This document shows, in pieces, positions 1 through 9,338 of a stretch of DNA of 64,000 bases. The DNA comes from Neobacillus sp. DY30. Lineage in GTDB: Bacteria > Bacillota > Bacilli > Bacillales > Cytobacillaceae. Numbering within the stretch: the first letter of the stretch is position 1; each line of letters opens with the position of its first letter. A program made the position numbers and the translations under genes. The stretch lies in contig NZ_CP126093.1 in assembly GCF_030123065.1 (NCBI RefSeq), positions 1,182,001-1,246,000 of the forward strand, in the 5' to 3' direction. The notes beneath the pieces were generated by a model, which saw nothing but the letters and a program-made list of their open reading frames with translations, was not told where the DNA came from and made no database searches.

Positions 1-1311
1 GCGGCTGCTGCGTTTACAGCCGTTTTTGCCTTGTACTGGCCCGCAGCAATTGTCATGTTTGCGGTATTTGCTATTTACATATTCCCATCATTTAAACTGG
101 GTATAACAATGCGGAAAATGAGCGCTGTACAAAGAGATATGAGCGCAGACATGTATCAGCATTTACAGGAAAGCATTGAAAGCACTAGACTTGTCAGGAC
201 ATTTCAGACGCAAAAAAAGGAAATTGAAACACAGCAGAAAAAACAGATAGAATGGAAAAACTATTCGATTCGTGCAGCATTAATTGGAAAGGTCAATTGG
301 CGGTTAGGGAATTTGTTTAATATCGCGACTCCCGGTGTTGTTATGTTAATTGGGGGCTTTTCCATCTGGAAAGGTAATCTTACCATAGGAACCTTGATTG
401 CTTGTCTTAACTTTATTCCCATCATGTTTTTACCAGTTCGTTCGCTTGCTGAAAATGCACTAACCATTCAACAGGCAATCCCAGCATTACAAAGAATCTA
501 TGAATATTTTGATTTACCGGAAGAGCATAAAGAAAATCTGCCGTCTTTTGGTGCAGTGGAGGGTAATATAAACTTAGAAAATATCTGGTTCACTTATCCC
601 AACAGCGAAAAACAAATTCTAAAAGGCGTGTCGCTCTCGATGGAACATGGGTCTCACATTGGTATTGTTGGTACAAGCGGCGGAGGAAAGAGTACACTTA
701 TTCAAATTCTTCTAGGTTTATATGAACCTGATAAAGGCTCAGTTCTTATAGACGGAAAGAACCTGTTTTCCTACAACCGAAATAGCTTTAGGCAGCAGGT
801 TGGGGTGGTATCGCAGGAAACATTTCTCCTAAACAGTACATTGCGCAACAATCTTTTATATGGAAAAAAAGAAGCGACTCAAGAAGAATTAGATAAGGCA
901 GTAGAAGCTGCGGGGTTAACTGAATTAATACAATCATTGGAAGATAAGTATGAAACGGTAGTCGGAGAACGGGGATTAAAGCTATCAGGCGGACAACGGC
1001 AAAGGGTAGCACTTGCAAGAGCGATTCTGCGCCAGCCGCCAGTTTTGATCTTTGATGAAGCGACTTCCTCCTTGGATGGGGAAACAGAGGAAAAAGTTCA
1101 GGAAGCACTAGAACAGTTAATTCCAGGCAGAACAACCATAACGATTGCCCACCGGCTTATCACAGTCAGGAATGCAGATAAAATCCTCCTTTTAGACCAG
1201 GGCATGGTGGCGGAAGAAGGCACACATGAAGAACTGCTGGCGTTAAGAGGGCAGTATTATGAATTATATAAAGCCCAATACAGCGAGTTAGAAAAGGAGA
1301 TGATTGGATGA
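1..1311 (+). CDS. ABC exporter half-transporter (membrane + ATPase), 5'-truncated by window edge
   Basis: The reading frame is open from base 1, so the true start lies upstream of the window. The visible part holds the later transmembrane helices of an exporter-type membrane domain followed by a complete nucleotide-binding domain. It shows Walker A GTSGGGKST near nt 670, a Q-loop (VVSQET), signature LSGGQRQR near nt 980, Walker B LIFDEATSSLD near nt 1042 and the H-loop histidine (IAHRL). All catalytic residues, including the Walker B glutamate, are present. It overlaps the next ABC gene by 4 bp (ATGA), so the two are probably co-translated and form a heterodimeric exporter of the multidrug or peptide type. 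The substrate cannot be told from sequence. Confidence 0.9.
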   Translation, partial: AAAAFTAVFALYWPAAIVMFAVFAIYIFPSFKLGITMRKMSAVQRDMSADMYQHLQESIESTRLVRTFQTQKKEIETQQKKQIEWKNYSIRAALIGKVNWRLGNLFNIATPGVVMLIGGFSIWKGNLTIGTLIACLNFIPIMFLPVRSLAENALTIQQAIPALQRIYEYFDLPEEHKENLPSFGAVEGNINLENIWFTYPNSEKQILKGVSLSMEHGSHIGIVGTSGGGKSTLIQILLGLYEPDKGSVLIDGKNLFSYNRNSFRQQVGVVSQETFLLNSTLRNNLLYGKKEATQEELDKAVEAAGLTELIQSLEDKYETVVGERGLKLSGGQRQRVALARAILRQPPVLIFDEATSSLDGETEEKVQEALEQLIPGRTTITIAHRLITVRNADKILLLDQGMVAEEGTHEELLALRGQYYELYKAQYSELEKEMIG

Positions 1312-3098
1312 GTGTAAATACTGTCTCCGGGCAAAACAAGAATCGTGATGGCCGCAGAGTTCTGGCGTTTTTAAGACCCTATAAAAAGTGGGTAATTGCT
1401 GACTCAGTTGTTATTGCAATAAGTCAGGTTTTTTCAGCTTTAATCCCTACATTAGCGCTTAGCTGGCTTGTGGATACAATCATCCCAAATGAAAATCATT
1501 CTTGGCTTTGGGGCTTAATGTGGTTATTAATCTTTTCTGCCATCTTCGATTTAGTCATGATGGTTATTGATGAATATTTTTGCCACCAAACGGCAAAGAC
1601 GGTAACCAATTGGCAAAAGCTGCGTCTGTTTAGTCATTTGCAGATTGTCCCTTATTCCTTTTATCATAACAACTCTTCTGGGGAGCTGCTGGCACGAGTC
1701 TCGGATGACCCTGATACTCTCCACAATTTTCTTGCTTGGGAAGGATCGACCTTCATGGCAAGTGTCCAGGGAGTATTTATTTACAGTCTGGTATTGCTTT
1801 GGATTCATCCTTATTTAATGATTACCAGTGTGGTTTTAGGTGTTATCTTTTATTGGACTTCTAATTATGTTGGGGTTAGGACCAGGGCTGCCTCTGCTAA
1901 TGCGAGACAAGAGGCTTCTAGATACCTAGAGAGACTAAGAGAATCGGTTACGGGAATTCATTTATCACGAGTGATGGGAGTCTCTGAAAATGAGGTGGAA
2001 AGCGTGATTGCCATCCGAAACTCTTTCGTAAAGCATTCTATTAAGGAATTAAAGGCAAGAATGCAATCAGTTGTGGTTATTGCCAGCTATAATGGATTTG
2101 CTTTAGCTATTGTCTACTTGATTAGTACATTATTAATTTGGAACGATAGTTTGACTAGCGGACAAATGCTAACCGCAGGTGGGTTAGTAACGATTGCAGC
2201 CAACGAAATGCAGCGATTGCTCCGTAACTGGCTTTCTGTCAGAAGAACAGGGCCGGCGCTAGACCGTTCAGACATTCTCCTTTCGCACAAGCCAGCCGAA
2301 GCTGAAATAAAGAAAGGTATTCAAGGTGGAAGGGCAAGCGGAAGTATTAGCCTAAAAGAAGTAACGTTCGCCTATCCGGAAAAAGAAGAAAACGTGCTAT
2401 CTGGTGTTACTTTTGATATCCAAGCTGGTCAAAAAGTTGCCTTAGTTGGACCAAGTGGTTCAGGAAAATCTACCATCGTAGATTTGCTATTTAGATTATA
2501 TGAAACAAAAAATGGTCAAATTGAGGTGGATGGAAGAAATATAACTGAATGGGATACAGCTTGGCTGCGGTCACAAATAGCAATCGTAACTCAGGATGTT
2601 CAGTTACGGAACGGTTCCTTGGCGGATAACTTAAGAATTGGTAAGCCGGATGCCACGGACGAAGAATTACTAAAAGCCTTGCATGATAGCGGTCTGGATG
2701 AACTCATAGAAAGTCTGCCTGAAGGCTTAAATACAAAAGTCGGGGAACGGGGAAGTCTGCTTTCCGGAGGACAAAAGCAGCGTTTATCGCTCGCTAGAGC
2801 TATTATTAAAGATGCACCTATCCTTATACTTGACGAAGCGAGTTCTGCCCTTGATCCAATTACTGAAACGAAGATTAATGAGTCCGTTTTGAAAACGGGT
2901 AAGAAGCAAACCATTCTTATTATATCTCACCGTCTTTCCACGGTTCTCTCAGCAGATAAGATTATTGTGTTAGAAAATGGAAAAATTGCTGAACAAGGGG
3001 GGCACGCGGATTTGCTTGAAAATAGCAATGGTGTCTATGCTAGACTGTTTGGACGAGAAGCAGAAATCGGAGAAGAAACAATCAGCTATTCAATGTAA
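1308..3098 (+). CDS. ABC exporter half-transporter, partner of the upstream gene
   Basis: This 596-residue protein is a full-length exporter half: an N-terminal six-helix membrane domain (about residues 25-320) and a C-terminal ATPase. Walker A is GPSGSGKST, the signature [14 protein letters not shown], Walker B LILDEASSALDP, and the H-loop is ISHRL. Its start ATG overlaps the stop of the preceding gene by 4 bp, typical of heterodimeric pairs such as BmrC/BmrD. Unlike many heterodimers, neither partner shows an obviously degenerate catalytic site. A strong intrinsic terminator follows at once, so the operon ends here. Substrate unknown; drug, lipid or peptide export are all possible. Confidence 0.9.
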   Translation: MSVNTVSGQNKNRDGRRVLAFLRPYKKWVIADSVVIAISQVFSALIPTLALSWLVDTIIPNENHSWLWGLMWLLIFSAIFDLVMMVIDEYFCHQTAKTVTNWQKLRLFSHLQIVPYSFYHNNSSGELLARVSDDPDTLHNFLAWEGSTFMASVQGVFIYSLVLLWIHPYLMITSVVLGVIFYWTSNYVGVRTRAASANARQEASRYLERLRESVTGIHLSRVMGVSENEVESVIAIRNSFVKHSIKELKARMQSVVVIASYNGFALAIVYLISTLLIWNDSLTSGQMLTAGGLVTIAANEMQRLLRNWLSVRRTGPALDRSDILLSHKPAEAEIKKGIQGGRASGSISLKEVTFAYPEKEENVLSGVTFDIQAGQKVALVGPSGSGKSTIVDLLFRLYETKNGQIEVDGRNITEWDTAWLRSQIAIVTQDVQLRNGSLADNLRIGKPDATDEELLKALHDSGLDELIESLPEGLNTKVGERGSLLSGGQKQRLSLARAIIKDAPILILDEASSALDPITETKINESVLKTGKKQTILIISHRLSTVLSADKIIVLENGKIAEQGGHADLLENSNGVYARLFGREAEIGEETISYSM

Positions 3099-3107
3099 TA
3101 AAGGCAT

Positions 3108-3145
3108 AAAAAAGAGTCTTTCGTTCCCTAGAAAGACTCTTTTTT
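3108..3145 (+). terminator. Intrinsic terminator after ABC exporter pair
   Basis: Near-perfect stem AAAGAGTCTTTC / GAAAGACTCTTT with an 8-nt loop and a T run, 10 bp after the stop codon. Confidence 0.85.
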
Positions 3146-3246
3146 ATACGATATGGACTATTTGGTAAAATTACCCCAAATTTATATCTGCTCTGTTATG
3201 GTAATATCTTAGATAAGGTACTTTAGAAAAGTAGGAGTGGAACATA

Positions 3247-4521
3247 ATGAAGAAGCATAAAATAGAAGCCATTCTCGAAAAAGAATTAGTTATTGCACTC
3301 GGTTGTACGGAGCCTGTGGCGATTGCATTGGCCGCAGCAACGGCAAAAAGCTATGCCAGAGGGCAGATAGAAAAGATAAGTCTAAGAGCGAGCGGAAATA
3401 TAATCAAGAATGCTAAATCTGTTGGGATTCCAGGAATGACTTCTAGTGGTCTCGATTTTGCTGCTGCTATTGGTGCCGCTGCGGGAAATCCAACGAAACA
3501 AATGGAAGTATTAGATGGACTTACTTTTGAAGATGAGCAGTCCGCCTTAAAACTAATAGAAGAAGGAAAAGTAACATCTTGTCAAGCCGATACACCAAAA
3601 CGACTATATATTGAAGTCACCCTTACAACCAATCAGCATACTTCTAAAGTGGTTATTTCTGATAATCATAGCAATATTACGTTAATTGAAGTTGATGGTA
3701 AAGTTGTGTTTCAAGGTGGATGCGAAAATATTGGCATTCAGTCAGCTGAAGAGGAATTAATCTCACTTACAATCGATGAAATTGTTGAATGGGTTCAACA
3801 GCTTGATATACAAAGCTTATCTCTCGTAAAAAAGAGTATTGAACTGAATAGAGTAATTGGACAAGAAGGTCTTACGGGAGAGTATGGCTTAAAAGTAGGG
3901 AAGACCATAAGGGAAAATGTACAAAAGGGAATTCTATCCGATGATATAGCCACTGCAGCGATGTCTCTAGCTGCCGCTGGTTCTGATGCTAGAATGGCAG
4001 GTTCAACACTCCCTGTAATGGCGAACACCGGAAGCGGTAATCAAGGAATTGCCGTGACACTTCCAGTTGTGGCAGTCGCGGAGAAACTGCAGGTTTCAGA
4101 GGAAAAAATGATTAGAGCAGTGGCACTGAGCCATCTGATTACCATTCATATCAAATCAAAATTTGGGCGTCTTTCAGCATTATGTGGTGTAACTGCTGCG
4201 GGGATGGGTGCAAGTGGGGCAATTGTTTATTTACTTGATGGTCATCTAGATCAAATTAAAGCGGCAATTCAAAATACGATTGGTAATGTTTCAGGAATGA
4301 TTTGTGATGGTGCAAAGGCAGGTTGTGCGATGAAAGTATCCACATGTTCAAATGTGGCTGTACAATCAGCTCTATTGGCACTTAACAATCAAGAAATTAA
4401 ATCTACTGACGGATTTATCCATGATGATGTAGAAAAAAGTATTGAAAGCTTTTGTAAGCTAGGAAACGAAGGAACAAGGCATACGGACGAACTAATCTTA
4501 AAGCTGATGATGGAAAAATAA
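3247..4521 (+). CDS. L-cysteine desulfidase / serine-dehydratase-alpha-like protein (UPF0597, YhaM/CyuA family)
   Basis: This 424-residue protein matches the UPF0597/SDH-alpha family, in which characterised members use a [4Fe-4S] cluster to break L-cysteine into pyruvate, ammonia and sulfide. Seen here are the N-terminal ALGCTEPVA motif (about residues 17-25), a central glycine-rich region with NTGSGNQG, and the C-terminal ICDGAKAGCAMKVSTC segment; these supply the conserved cysteines expected to hold the cluster. An AGGAGTGG ribosome binding site precedes the ATG. It appears to be a single-gene unit between two terminators. Cysteine desulfidation is inferred from family membership; serine or another small substrate is possible. 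Confidence 0.8.
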   Translation: MKKHKIEAILEKELVIALGCTEPVAIALAAATAKSYARGQIEKISLRASGNIIKNAKSVGIPGMTSSGLDFAAAIGAAAGNPTKQMEVLDGLTFEDEQSALKLIEEGKVTSCQADTPKRLYIEVTLTTNQHTSKVVISDNHSNITLIEVDGKVVFQGGCENIGIQSAEEELISLTIDEIVEWVQQLDIQSLSLVKKSIELNRVIGQEGLTGEYGLKVGKTIRENVQKGILSDDIATAAMSLAAAGSDARMAGSTLPVMANTGSGNQGIAVTLPVVAVAEKLQVSEEKMIRAVALSHLITIHIKSKFGRLSALCGVTAAGMGASGAIVYLLDGHLDQIKAAIQNTIGNVSGMICDGAKAGCAMKVSTCSNVAVQSALLALNNQEIKSTDGFIHDDVEKSIESFCKLGNEGTRHTDELILKLMMEK

Positions 4522-4611
4522 CGAGATTCGACAGAGGCTTCAAGTAAAATTTCTAATATTTTTGGAATATGTGCAGATACTACTTCTGAAATAATGAAGG
4601 AGGTGCTACAC

Positions 4612-4785
4612 ATGCCAAAGGCTAAACAATACGTTGACCAAAGTATGTCATCGGTACAAAGTACGGTTGATACATTGCAACAAGCACTAAGTAATGCTGA
4701 AAAACCAGATAACAAAAACAAGATCCAACAAGCAATTAATTCTCTAAACGAAGTCCAGCAACAATTATCAGGATATCAAGATTAA
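4612..4785 (+). CDS. Small helical protein of unknown function (57 aa)
   Basis: I do not recognise this 57-residue protein. It is Gln/Asn-rich and hydrophilic, has no signal peptide or membrane segment, and is probably an amphipathic helical bundle fragment (heptad-like spacing in SVQSTVDTLQQAL and INSLNEVQQQL). An upstream in-frame ATG at 4594 was rejected because the ribosome binding site AAGGAGGTG lies inside that extension, with ideal spacing to the ATG at 4612. It has its own terminator. Small proteins of this kind in bacilli are often sporulation or stress proteins, but nothing here proves that. Confidence 0.7.
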   Translation: MPKAKQYVDQSMSSVQSTVDTLQQALSNAEKPDNKNKIQQAINSLNEVQQQLSGYQD

Positions 4786-4790
4786 CTTAC

Positions 4791-4825
4791 AACTGCCTGA
4801 CATTTAGATGTCGGGCAGTTTTTTT
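4791..4825 (+). terminator. Intrinsic terminator
   Basis: Stem AACTGCCTGACAT / ATGTCGGGCAGTT followed by TTTTT. It sits between the small plus-strand gene and the convergent SgrR-like gene and may serve both. Confidence 0.8.
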
Positions 4826-4828
4826 GAA

Positions 4829-6475
4829 CTAAAATTTGGGCTTCATCCATAGTTTTGATAAATCAACATAACCAAAATGCTTCAATTTGATGTTCATTAA
4901 ATTAATGGAAAAAGGTATTTGCCTCTTTGAATAATAGAGCGGGATACAGAGAGAATTTGTTATTAAATAATTTTCTATTCTTAAATGCTGATCCATCCAT
5001 TTTTCAAAGGGCAATTGATCATAGGCTTGGATACATTTCTGTAAAAAAAGATCAGATTGTGTTAATTTTCGTAATGGGGAGAAATTATTTTTCATGAAAT
5101 TAAAATAGGAAAAGCTTTGGTTTAGCTCAAATATTTCTCCATGAATAAATATGTCCGCACTTCCTTTTAAATGATCATGATACACGGCATCATGAAACGA
5201 GACTTCCCCTAACTCCACTTTAATTCCGGCTCTTTTAAGGATGTTTTTTAGCCAAATGGACACATCCTTTGTATAGCCTGTGTACTTCATTTGTAATGGT
5301 TTTGAAAGCGATGGTTTTGCTATTCTGGGCATTGAATAAGGCTTGGAATAACCAATTAAACAACCAGAGTGATTTTCGGAAATAAGTGAATTAATTGTTG
5401 AAATTTGTGATCGATTTTCGTCTATCAACATATGAATGTAATCCCGTACTTCTTTTCTAGCAATATCGGAATGACGATAACTATTCATCACCACAATACC
5501 AAAACCCGAGTCACTTTCCACTTCAAAGGTTCCTACTTCCCTTGATTCATGGGCACCATAATATACATTTCCAAACTCTCTCGAAACTTGAATAAATTCA
5601 ACAGTATCCAATAGCGGGCGCTCACCGTAATATTGTTTAAAGGCATGTAATACGGTTTTCTCTTCCGAATTCTCCCCCATATAAAAGCTGCCTGTTCCAA
5701 TGACCTGCCCATTGGATTCTTTATAAATACTCGCAGTTATCATACTAAGAAGCGGCAAAATATAGGTACAGCCATTTGGGAATTCAATTTCTACTATAAG
5801 GGGTGCAGAAGAATATATCTTACTAATAGGTTTCCATAGTTCAGCATATATTTCATCTTGCTTCATCCGAAAAAAGGATTGGACAACGTCCTCCGCTTTG
5901 AGAATGGATCCATCATGGAAGGCTACATCTTTTCGCAGGTATAATGTTAACTTTTTATCCGTGACTTCCCATCTATGAGCAAGCTCGGGAATAATTGTAT
6001 TATCTTCCTCTAATGCTACTACACGGTTATAAATGTTTGCTATTAAGTTTGCGCTATGTACGTCTGCGGCCTTTAATGGATGATAGGTTAAGAAACGGTA
6101 AAATCGGGGAATAATTAACCGGTCCTGCCCTTCTTGATGAAATCCAAACTTGGATTGAAACCTGGTCATCAATCGTTGCTTTGTTTCCGTAGACCATTGA
6201 TATAATAATAATTTACTAACTTCCTGGATAGAGTATTTTTCTAGATGGGCTAAGAATTGCTGTTCATATGCTGATTCAACGTCTTTATTCCAAAGGAGTG
6301 TAGAATGATTTCCTCTCCCTCTTCCAGCTTCGAATGTCAGCCAGCCAGCAGCTTGCCATTGATTCAGTTTACGTCGGGTTTGCTTGGTGCTGAGAAATAA
6401 TGTATCAGCCAGTTCTTTCACTTTTACCTCTCCTGAAGAGATTGAGTTCCATAAAGCTAGTAAATAGTGATCCAT
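4829..6475 (-). CDS. SgrR-family regulator: winged-helix domain fused to a solute-binding domain
   Basis: The N-terminal ~110 residues form a DNA-binding winged helix (KELADTLFLSTKQTRRKL, then GWLTFEAGRGRGN). The remaining ~430 residues are an SBP_bac_5-type (oligopeptide-binding-like) domain with LTYHPLKAADVHS and LRKDVAFHDGSILKAEDV. There is no signal peptide, so it is cytoplasmic, as for E. coli SgrR. An ATG 27 bp further upstream lacks a ribosome binding site; the chosen ATG at 6475 has AAAAGGA eight bases before it. The gene is divergent from an MFS transporter, echoing the E. coli sgrR-setA pair, so it probably controls that transporter in response to a small ligand, perhaps a sugar phosphate or peptide. 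Confidence 0.8.
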   Translation of the reverse strand: MDHYLLALWNSISSGEVKVKELADTLFLSTKQTRRKLNQWQAAGWLTFEAGRGRGNHSTLLWNKDVESAYEQQFLAHLEKYSIQEVSKLLLYQWSTETKQRLMTRFQSKFGFHQEGQDRLIIPRFYRFLTYHPLKAADVHSANLIANIYNRVVALEEDNTIIPELAHRWEVTDKKLTLYLRKDVAFHDGSILKAEDVVQSFFRMKQDEIYAELWKPISKIYSSAPLIVEIEFPNGCTYILPLLSMITASIYKESNGQVIGTGSFYMGENSEEKTVLHAFKQYYGERPLLDTVEFIQVSREFGNVYYGAHESREVGTFEVESDSGFGIVVMNSYRHSDIARKEVRDYIHMLIDENRSQISTINSLISENHSGCLIGYSKPYSMPRIAKPSLSKPLQMKYTGYTKDVSIWLKNILKRAGIKVELGEVSFHDAVYHDHLKGSADIFIHGEIFELNQSFSYFNFMKNNFSPLRKLTQSDLFLQKCIQAYDQLPFEKWMDQHLRIENYLITNSLCIPLYYSKRQIPFSINLMNIKLKHFGYVDLSKLWMKPKF

Positions 6476-6575
6476 ATGCTCATTCCTTTTAAAAGTAGAC
6501 ATATTTTTGAAAATTGGACATTTTTTTATTATTACGTCTAGTTTACTATAAATGGTATGAAAGGTGTTGGTAAAT

Positions 6576-7820
6576 ATGGCATGGAAAGACTATCCCCAAA
6601 ATATTAAGGTTCGACTGATTACCTCGTTTTTTAACCGAGCGATTGCAAGCTCCGTAATGCCGTTTATGGCGCTATTCTTTGCACAGTATAAAGGAGCGGT
6701 TTGGGCAGGTATCTTCTTAGCAATTACGGTCATTATAAGCTTTTTTATTAACTTTATCGGCGGTTATATTTCAGACCGCTTCCCACGTAAAAAAATTATT
6801 ATCTTAACATCGGCATCTAGTGCCCTTACGTTTGGTTTCATGACTATAAGCTTGCTGCCTGACCAAAAATGGATTTTCTTATTTGCGGTCAGCTATATAA
6901 TTTTCACGATTACGAGCAGTCTCGGCCGTCCTGCCGTGCACGCGATTATTATTGACTCGACAACCCCGGAAAATCGGAAGAGTGTGTATGCCCTTGATTA
7001 TTGGCTGGTAAATTTAGCGATGGCTATTGGGGCTGCATTAGGCGGACTATTATATGTGAATCATCAATTAGAACTATTTATCACACTGACGATTGTTTCG
7101 ATCAGTTTGCCGGTTGCCTATGGAATATGGTTAAAGGATACTCGTGTTAAACTCTTGGAAAAAAAGCACCAGAATATTTTTATCGATCTTTTCCATAATT
7201 ACAAAGTTGCGTTTCAGGATAAACCATTTGTCATGGTGGTTGCCGGGTCCATGTTTATTTTTGCAGCAGAATTCTCACTTAATAGTTATATTGGGGTTCG
7301 ATTAGCGGATGAGTTCAAATCAATATTTATCGGAAATTTTGAAGTGGCCGGGGTCAGAATGCTAAGTTTTCTTAATATCGAAAATATGCTGATGGTCGTG
7401 GCATTGACCTTCTTTGTTTCAAAAATCACAGATAAATTCTCGCCGCGCAAAATGCTGCTCTTAGGACTGCTGCTGTATGGTGCAGGATATACCATCGTTA
7501 CATCGGCAAATATATGGTATGTTCTGATATTATTTAACGCCATAGCGACTATAGGGGAGCTTATTTATTCGCCGATTGCTAATGCTGAAAAAGCCAATAT
7601 GATGCCGGAGGATAAACGCGGCTCTTATTCTGCCTTTTCTAACTTAGGTTTTAATGGGGCAGATTTAATTGCTCGGGGTGCAATCGTACTAGGGGCATTT
7701 TTGGTGCCAACGATGATGTCTGTTTATTTTGGAATCATATTAATGGCGGGGACATTCCTTCTGTATAGTGGACTATTTGTGGTTAATAAAATACGCGTTC
7801 AAAAAAATATGTCAACGTAA
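6576..7820 (+). CDS. MFS transporter (12-TM efflux type)
   Basis: This 414-residue protein is almost entirely hydrophobic with about 12 predicted helices. The loop after helix 2 carries the MFS signature GGYISDRFPRKK, and a weaker repeat (KITDKFSPRK) follows in the second half. A GTG/TTG pair at 6564-6569 is in frame, but the AAAGGTG element fits the ATG at 6576. It is divergent from the SgrR-like regulator with about 100 bp between them. The arrangement suggests a drug or sugar efflux pump induced through that regulator; the substrate is not predictable. Confidence 0.85.
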   Translation: MAWKDYPQNIKVRLITSFFNRAIASSVMPFMALFFAQYKGAVWAGIFLAITVIISFFINFIGGYISDRFPRKKIIILTSASSALTFGFMTISLLPDQKWIFLFAVSYIIFTITSSLGRPAVHAIIIDSTTPENRKSVYALDYWLVNLAMAIGAALGGLLYVNHQLELFITLTIVSISLPVAYGIWLKDTRVKLLEKKHQNIFIDLFHNYKVAFQDKPFVMVVAGSMFIFAAEFSLNSYIGVRLADEFKSIFIGNFEVAGVRMLSFLNIENMLMVVALTFFVSKITDKFSPRKMLLLGLLLYGAGYTIVTSANIWYVLILFNAIATIGELIYSPIANAEKANMMPEDKRGSYSAFSNLGFNGADLIARGAIVLGAFLVPTMMSVYFGIILMAGTFLLYSGLFVVNKIRVQKNMST

Positions 7821-7833
7821 TTTGGAGGTTTAA

Positions 7834-8379
7834 GTGCTAAAAGTGGAGATTAGAAGACCTAGAATCGAAGATAAACAGGAATTGAACCAATTTTTTAGGA
7901 CGGTTATCACCGATACCTTTAGAAGAGAAGGAATAGCCGATTTAATCGAAGATATCGAAGCTGAAATTGATAGTAAAAACAAGTATTTGAAAATGGATCT
8001 GGAGACTAGCGGAGAGAAAAGATATTTTTTAATAGCTTTGGCTGAAAAGAAAATTATTGGAACAATAGAATATGGTCCTGCTAGTAAACTAATTCATCAT
8101 TGTACGAATGGGCTGCTGGGGAATCATGTTGAAGTAGGAACGGTATTTGTACATCCATACTATCAAAGACAAGGAATAGGAAATAGACTGCTGGGAGAAA
8201 TGCTGCAAACCTTAAAGAGTCTAGGAATCGAAGAATTCTGTCTCGACAGCGGCTACAAAACTGCACAAACTATTTGGAAAAAGAAATTCGGTGAACCTGA
8301 TTATTACCTGAGGGATTATTGGGGGCAAGGGCAGGATCATATGATTTGGAAAATATCAACAAGTGGGGTCTATTTTTAA
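7834..8379 (+). CDS. GNAT-family N-acetyltransferase
   Basis: This 181-residue protein has the GNAT acetyl-CoA-binding motif VHPYYQRQGIGNRLL (about residues 107-121), preceded by the usual beta-strand (HVEVGTVFV). It starts at GTG, chosen because GGAGG lies five bases upstream and only 13 bp separate it from the MFS stop codon, so it is likely co-transcribed with the transporter. The acceptor substrate is unknown. Confidence 0.8.
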   Translation: MLKVEIRRPRIEDKQELNQFFRTVITDTFRREGIADLIEDIEAEIDSKNKYLKMDLETSGEKRYFLIALAEKKIIGTIEYGPASKLIHHCTNGLLGNHVEVGTVFVHPYYQRQGIGNRLLGEMLQTLKSLGIEEFCLDSGYKTAQTIWKKKFGEPDYYLRDYWGQGQDHMIWKISTSGVYF

Positions 8380-8500
8380 AAAATAGGCTCCTTTTTATTA
8401 TGTTGTTGTGTTTGATAATGTTATAGTGTTATAATGTGTTAGTATGATAATATGGTAACGTACTAAAGCGAAATTAATTTTATAAAAGGGGTTCGTACAA

Positions 8501-9274
8501 ATGAAAAAGTTAGCTACTATGATTTTTATATTAACTGCCGTACTTGTAATTTTTACTGGGTGCTCAAAATCAGCTAGTAAAGAAGAAGATACGCTTGTCA
8601 TTGGGATCGATGATAAATTTGCTCCAATGGGTTTCCGCGATGAAGATAACAATATCGTTGGGTTTGATATTGATTATGCAAAAGCAGCAGCAGAAAAAAT
8701 GGGAACAGAAGTTAAGTTCCAGCCGATTGATTGGAAAACAAAAGAAGCAGAACTTAGCAGTGGAAGAATTGACCTTATTTGGAACGGATACACCATTACC
8801 GATGAACGTAAGGAAAAGGTCCTTTTCACAAAACCATATCTAAAAAATGCACAGGTAATCGTTACTCTAGCTGATACACAGCTTACAAAACTAGATGATT
8901 TAGAGGGGAAAGTAGTTGGCTTACAGTCACTTTCTTCAGCTTCTGATGCCCTAAACGCCTCACCGATTAAAGAAAAGGTTAAGACTGTAACTGAGTTTGC
9001 TGATAATGTACAGGCTCTAACTGACTTAAAGAGCGGTCGTTTGGACGCAGTAGTTATAGATGAAATTGTCATCAATTATTATATGACAAAAGAGGCAGAA
9101 ACATTTAAAGTGCTTGAAGAGTCGCTTGCTCCTGAAGAATATGGAATCGGAGTTAAAAAAGGAAATGAAGAGTTACTTGAAAAGCTCCAGAAGTCACTAG
9201 ATGAAATGAATGAAGATGGAACAGCTGCTAGTATTTCGGAAAAGTGGTTTGGAGAAGATAAAGTACTAAAGTAA
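8501..9274 (+). CDS. Amino-acid ABC transporter substrate-binding lipoprotein
   Basis: The 257-residue protein begins with a lipoprotein signal peptide (MKKLATMIFILTAVLVIFTGC); the cysteine at residue 21 is the expected lipidation site. The mature part is a family-3 solute-binding domain: LVIGIDDKFAPMGFRDEDN, then VGFDIDYAKAAAEKMG, GRIDLIWNGYTIT and a C-terminal EKWFGEDKV. These are typical of polar amino acid, glutamine or cystine binding proteins (YckB-like). It is the first gene of an importer operon; a terminator-like hairpin separates it from the permease, so it is likely made in excess. Confidence 0.88.
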   Translation: MKKLATMIFILTAVLVIFTGCSKSASKEEDTLVIGIDDKFAPMGFRDEDNNIVGFDIDYAKAAAEKMGTEVKFQPIDWKTKEAELSSGRIDLIWNGYTITDERKEKVLFTKPYLKNAQVIVTLADTQLTKLDDLEGKVVGLQSLSSASDALNASPIKEKVKTVTEFADNVQALTDLKSGRLDAVVIDEIVINYYMTKEAETFKVLEESLAPEEYGIGVKKGNEELLEKLQKSLDEMNEDGTAASISEKWFGEDKVLK

Positions 9275-9288
9275 TATGAAAATAAGGT

Positions 9289-9325
9289 AAAACAGGATTT
9301 CCTTTGGGAACCCTGTTTTGTTTTT
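9289..9325 (+). terminator. Intra-operon terminator/attenuator between binding protein and permease
   Basis: AAAACAGG plus TTCC pairs with GGAA plus CCTGTTTT, and a T-rich tract runs directly into the permease ribosome binding site. Partial read-through would give more binding protein than membrane components. Confidence 0.7.
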
Positions 9326-9338
9326 GGAGGAGTTTTCA

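Noticed and set aside
8412..8451. Promoter of the amino-acid importer in the AT-rich TTGATAATG...TATAATG...GATAAT stretch
   Set aside because: Several -10-like boxes exist but none has a -35 at 16-18 bp, so no single promoter can be supported.
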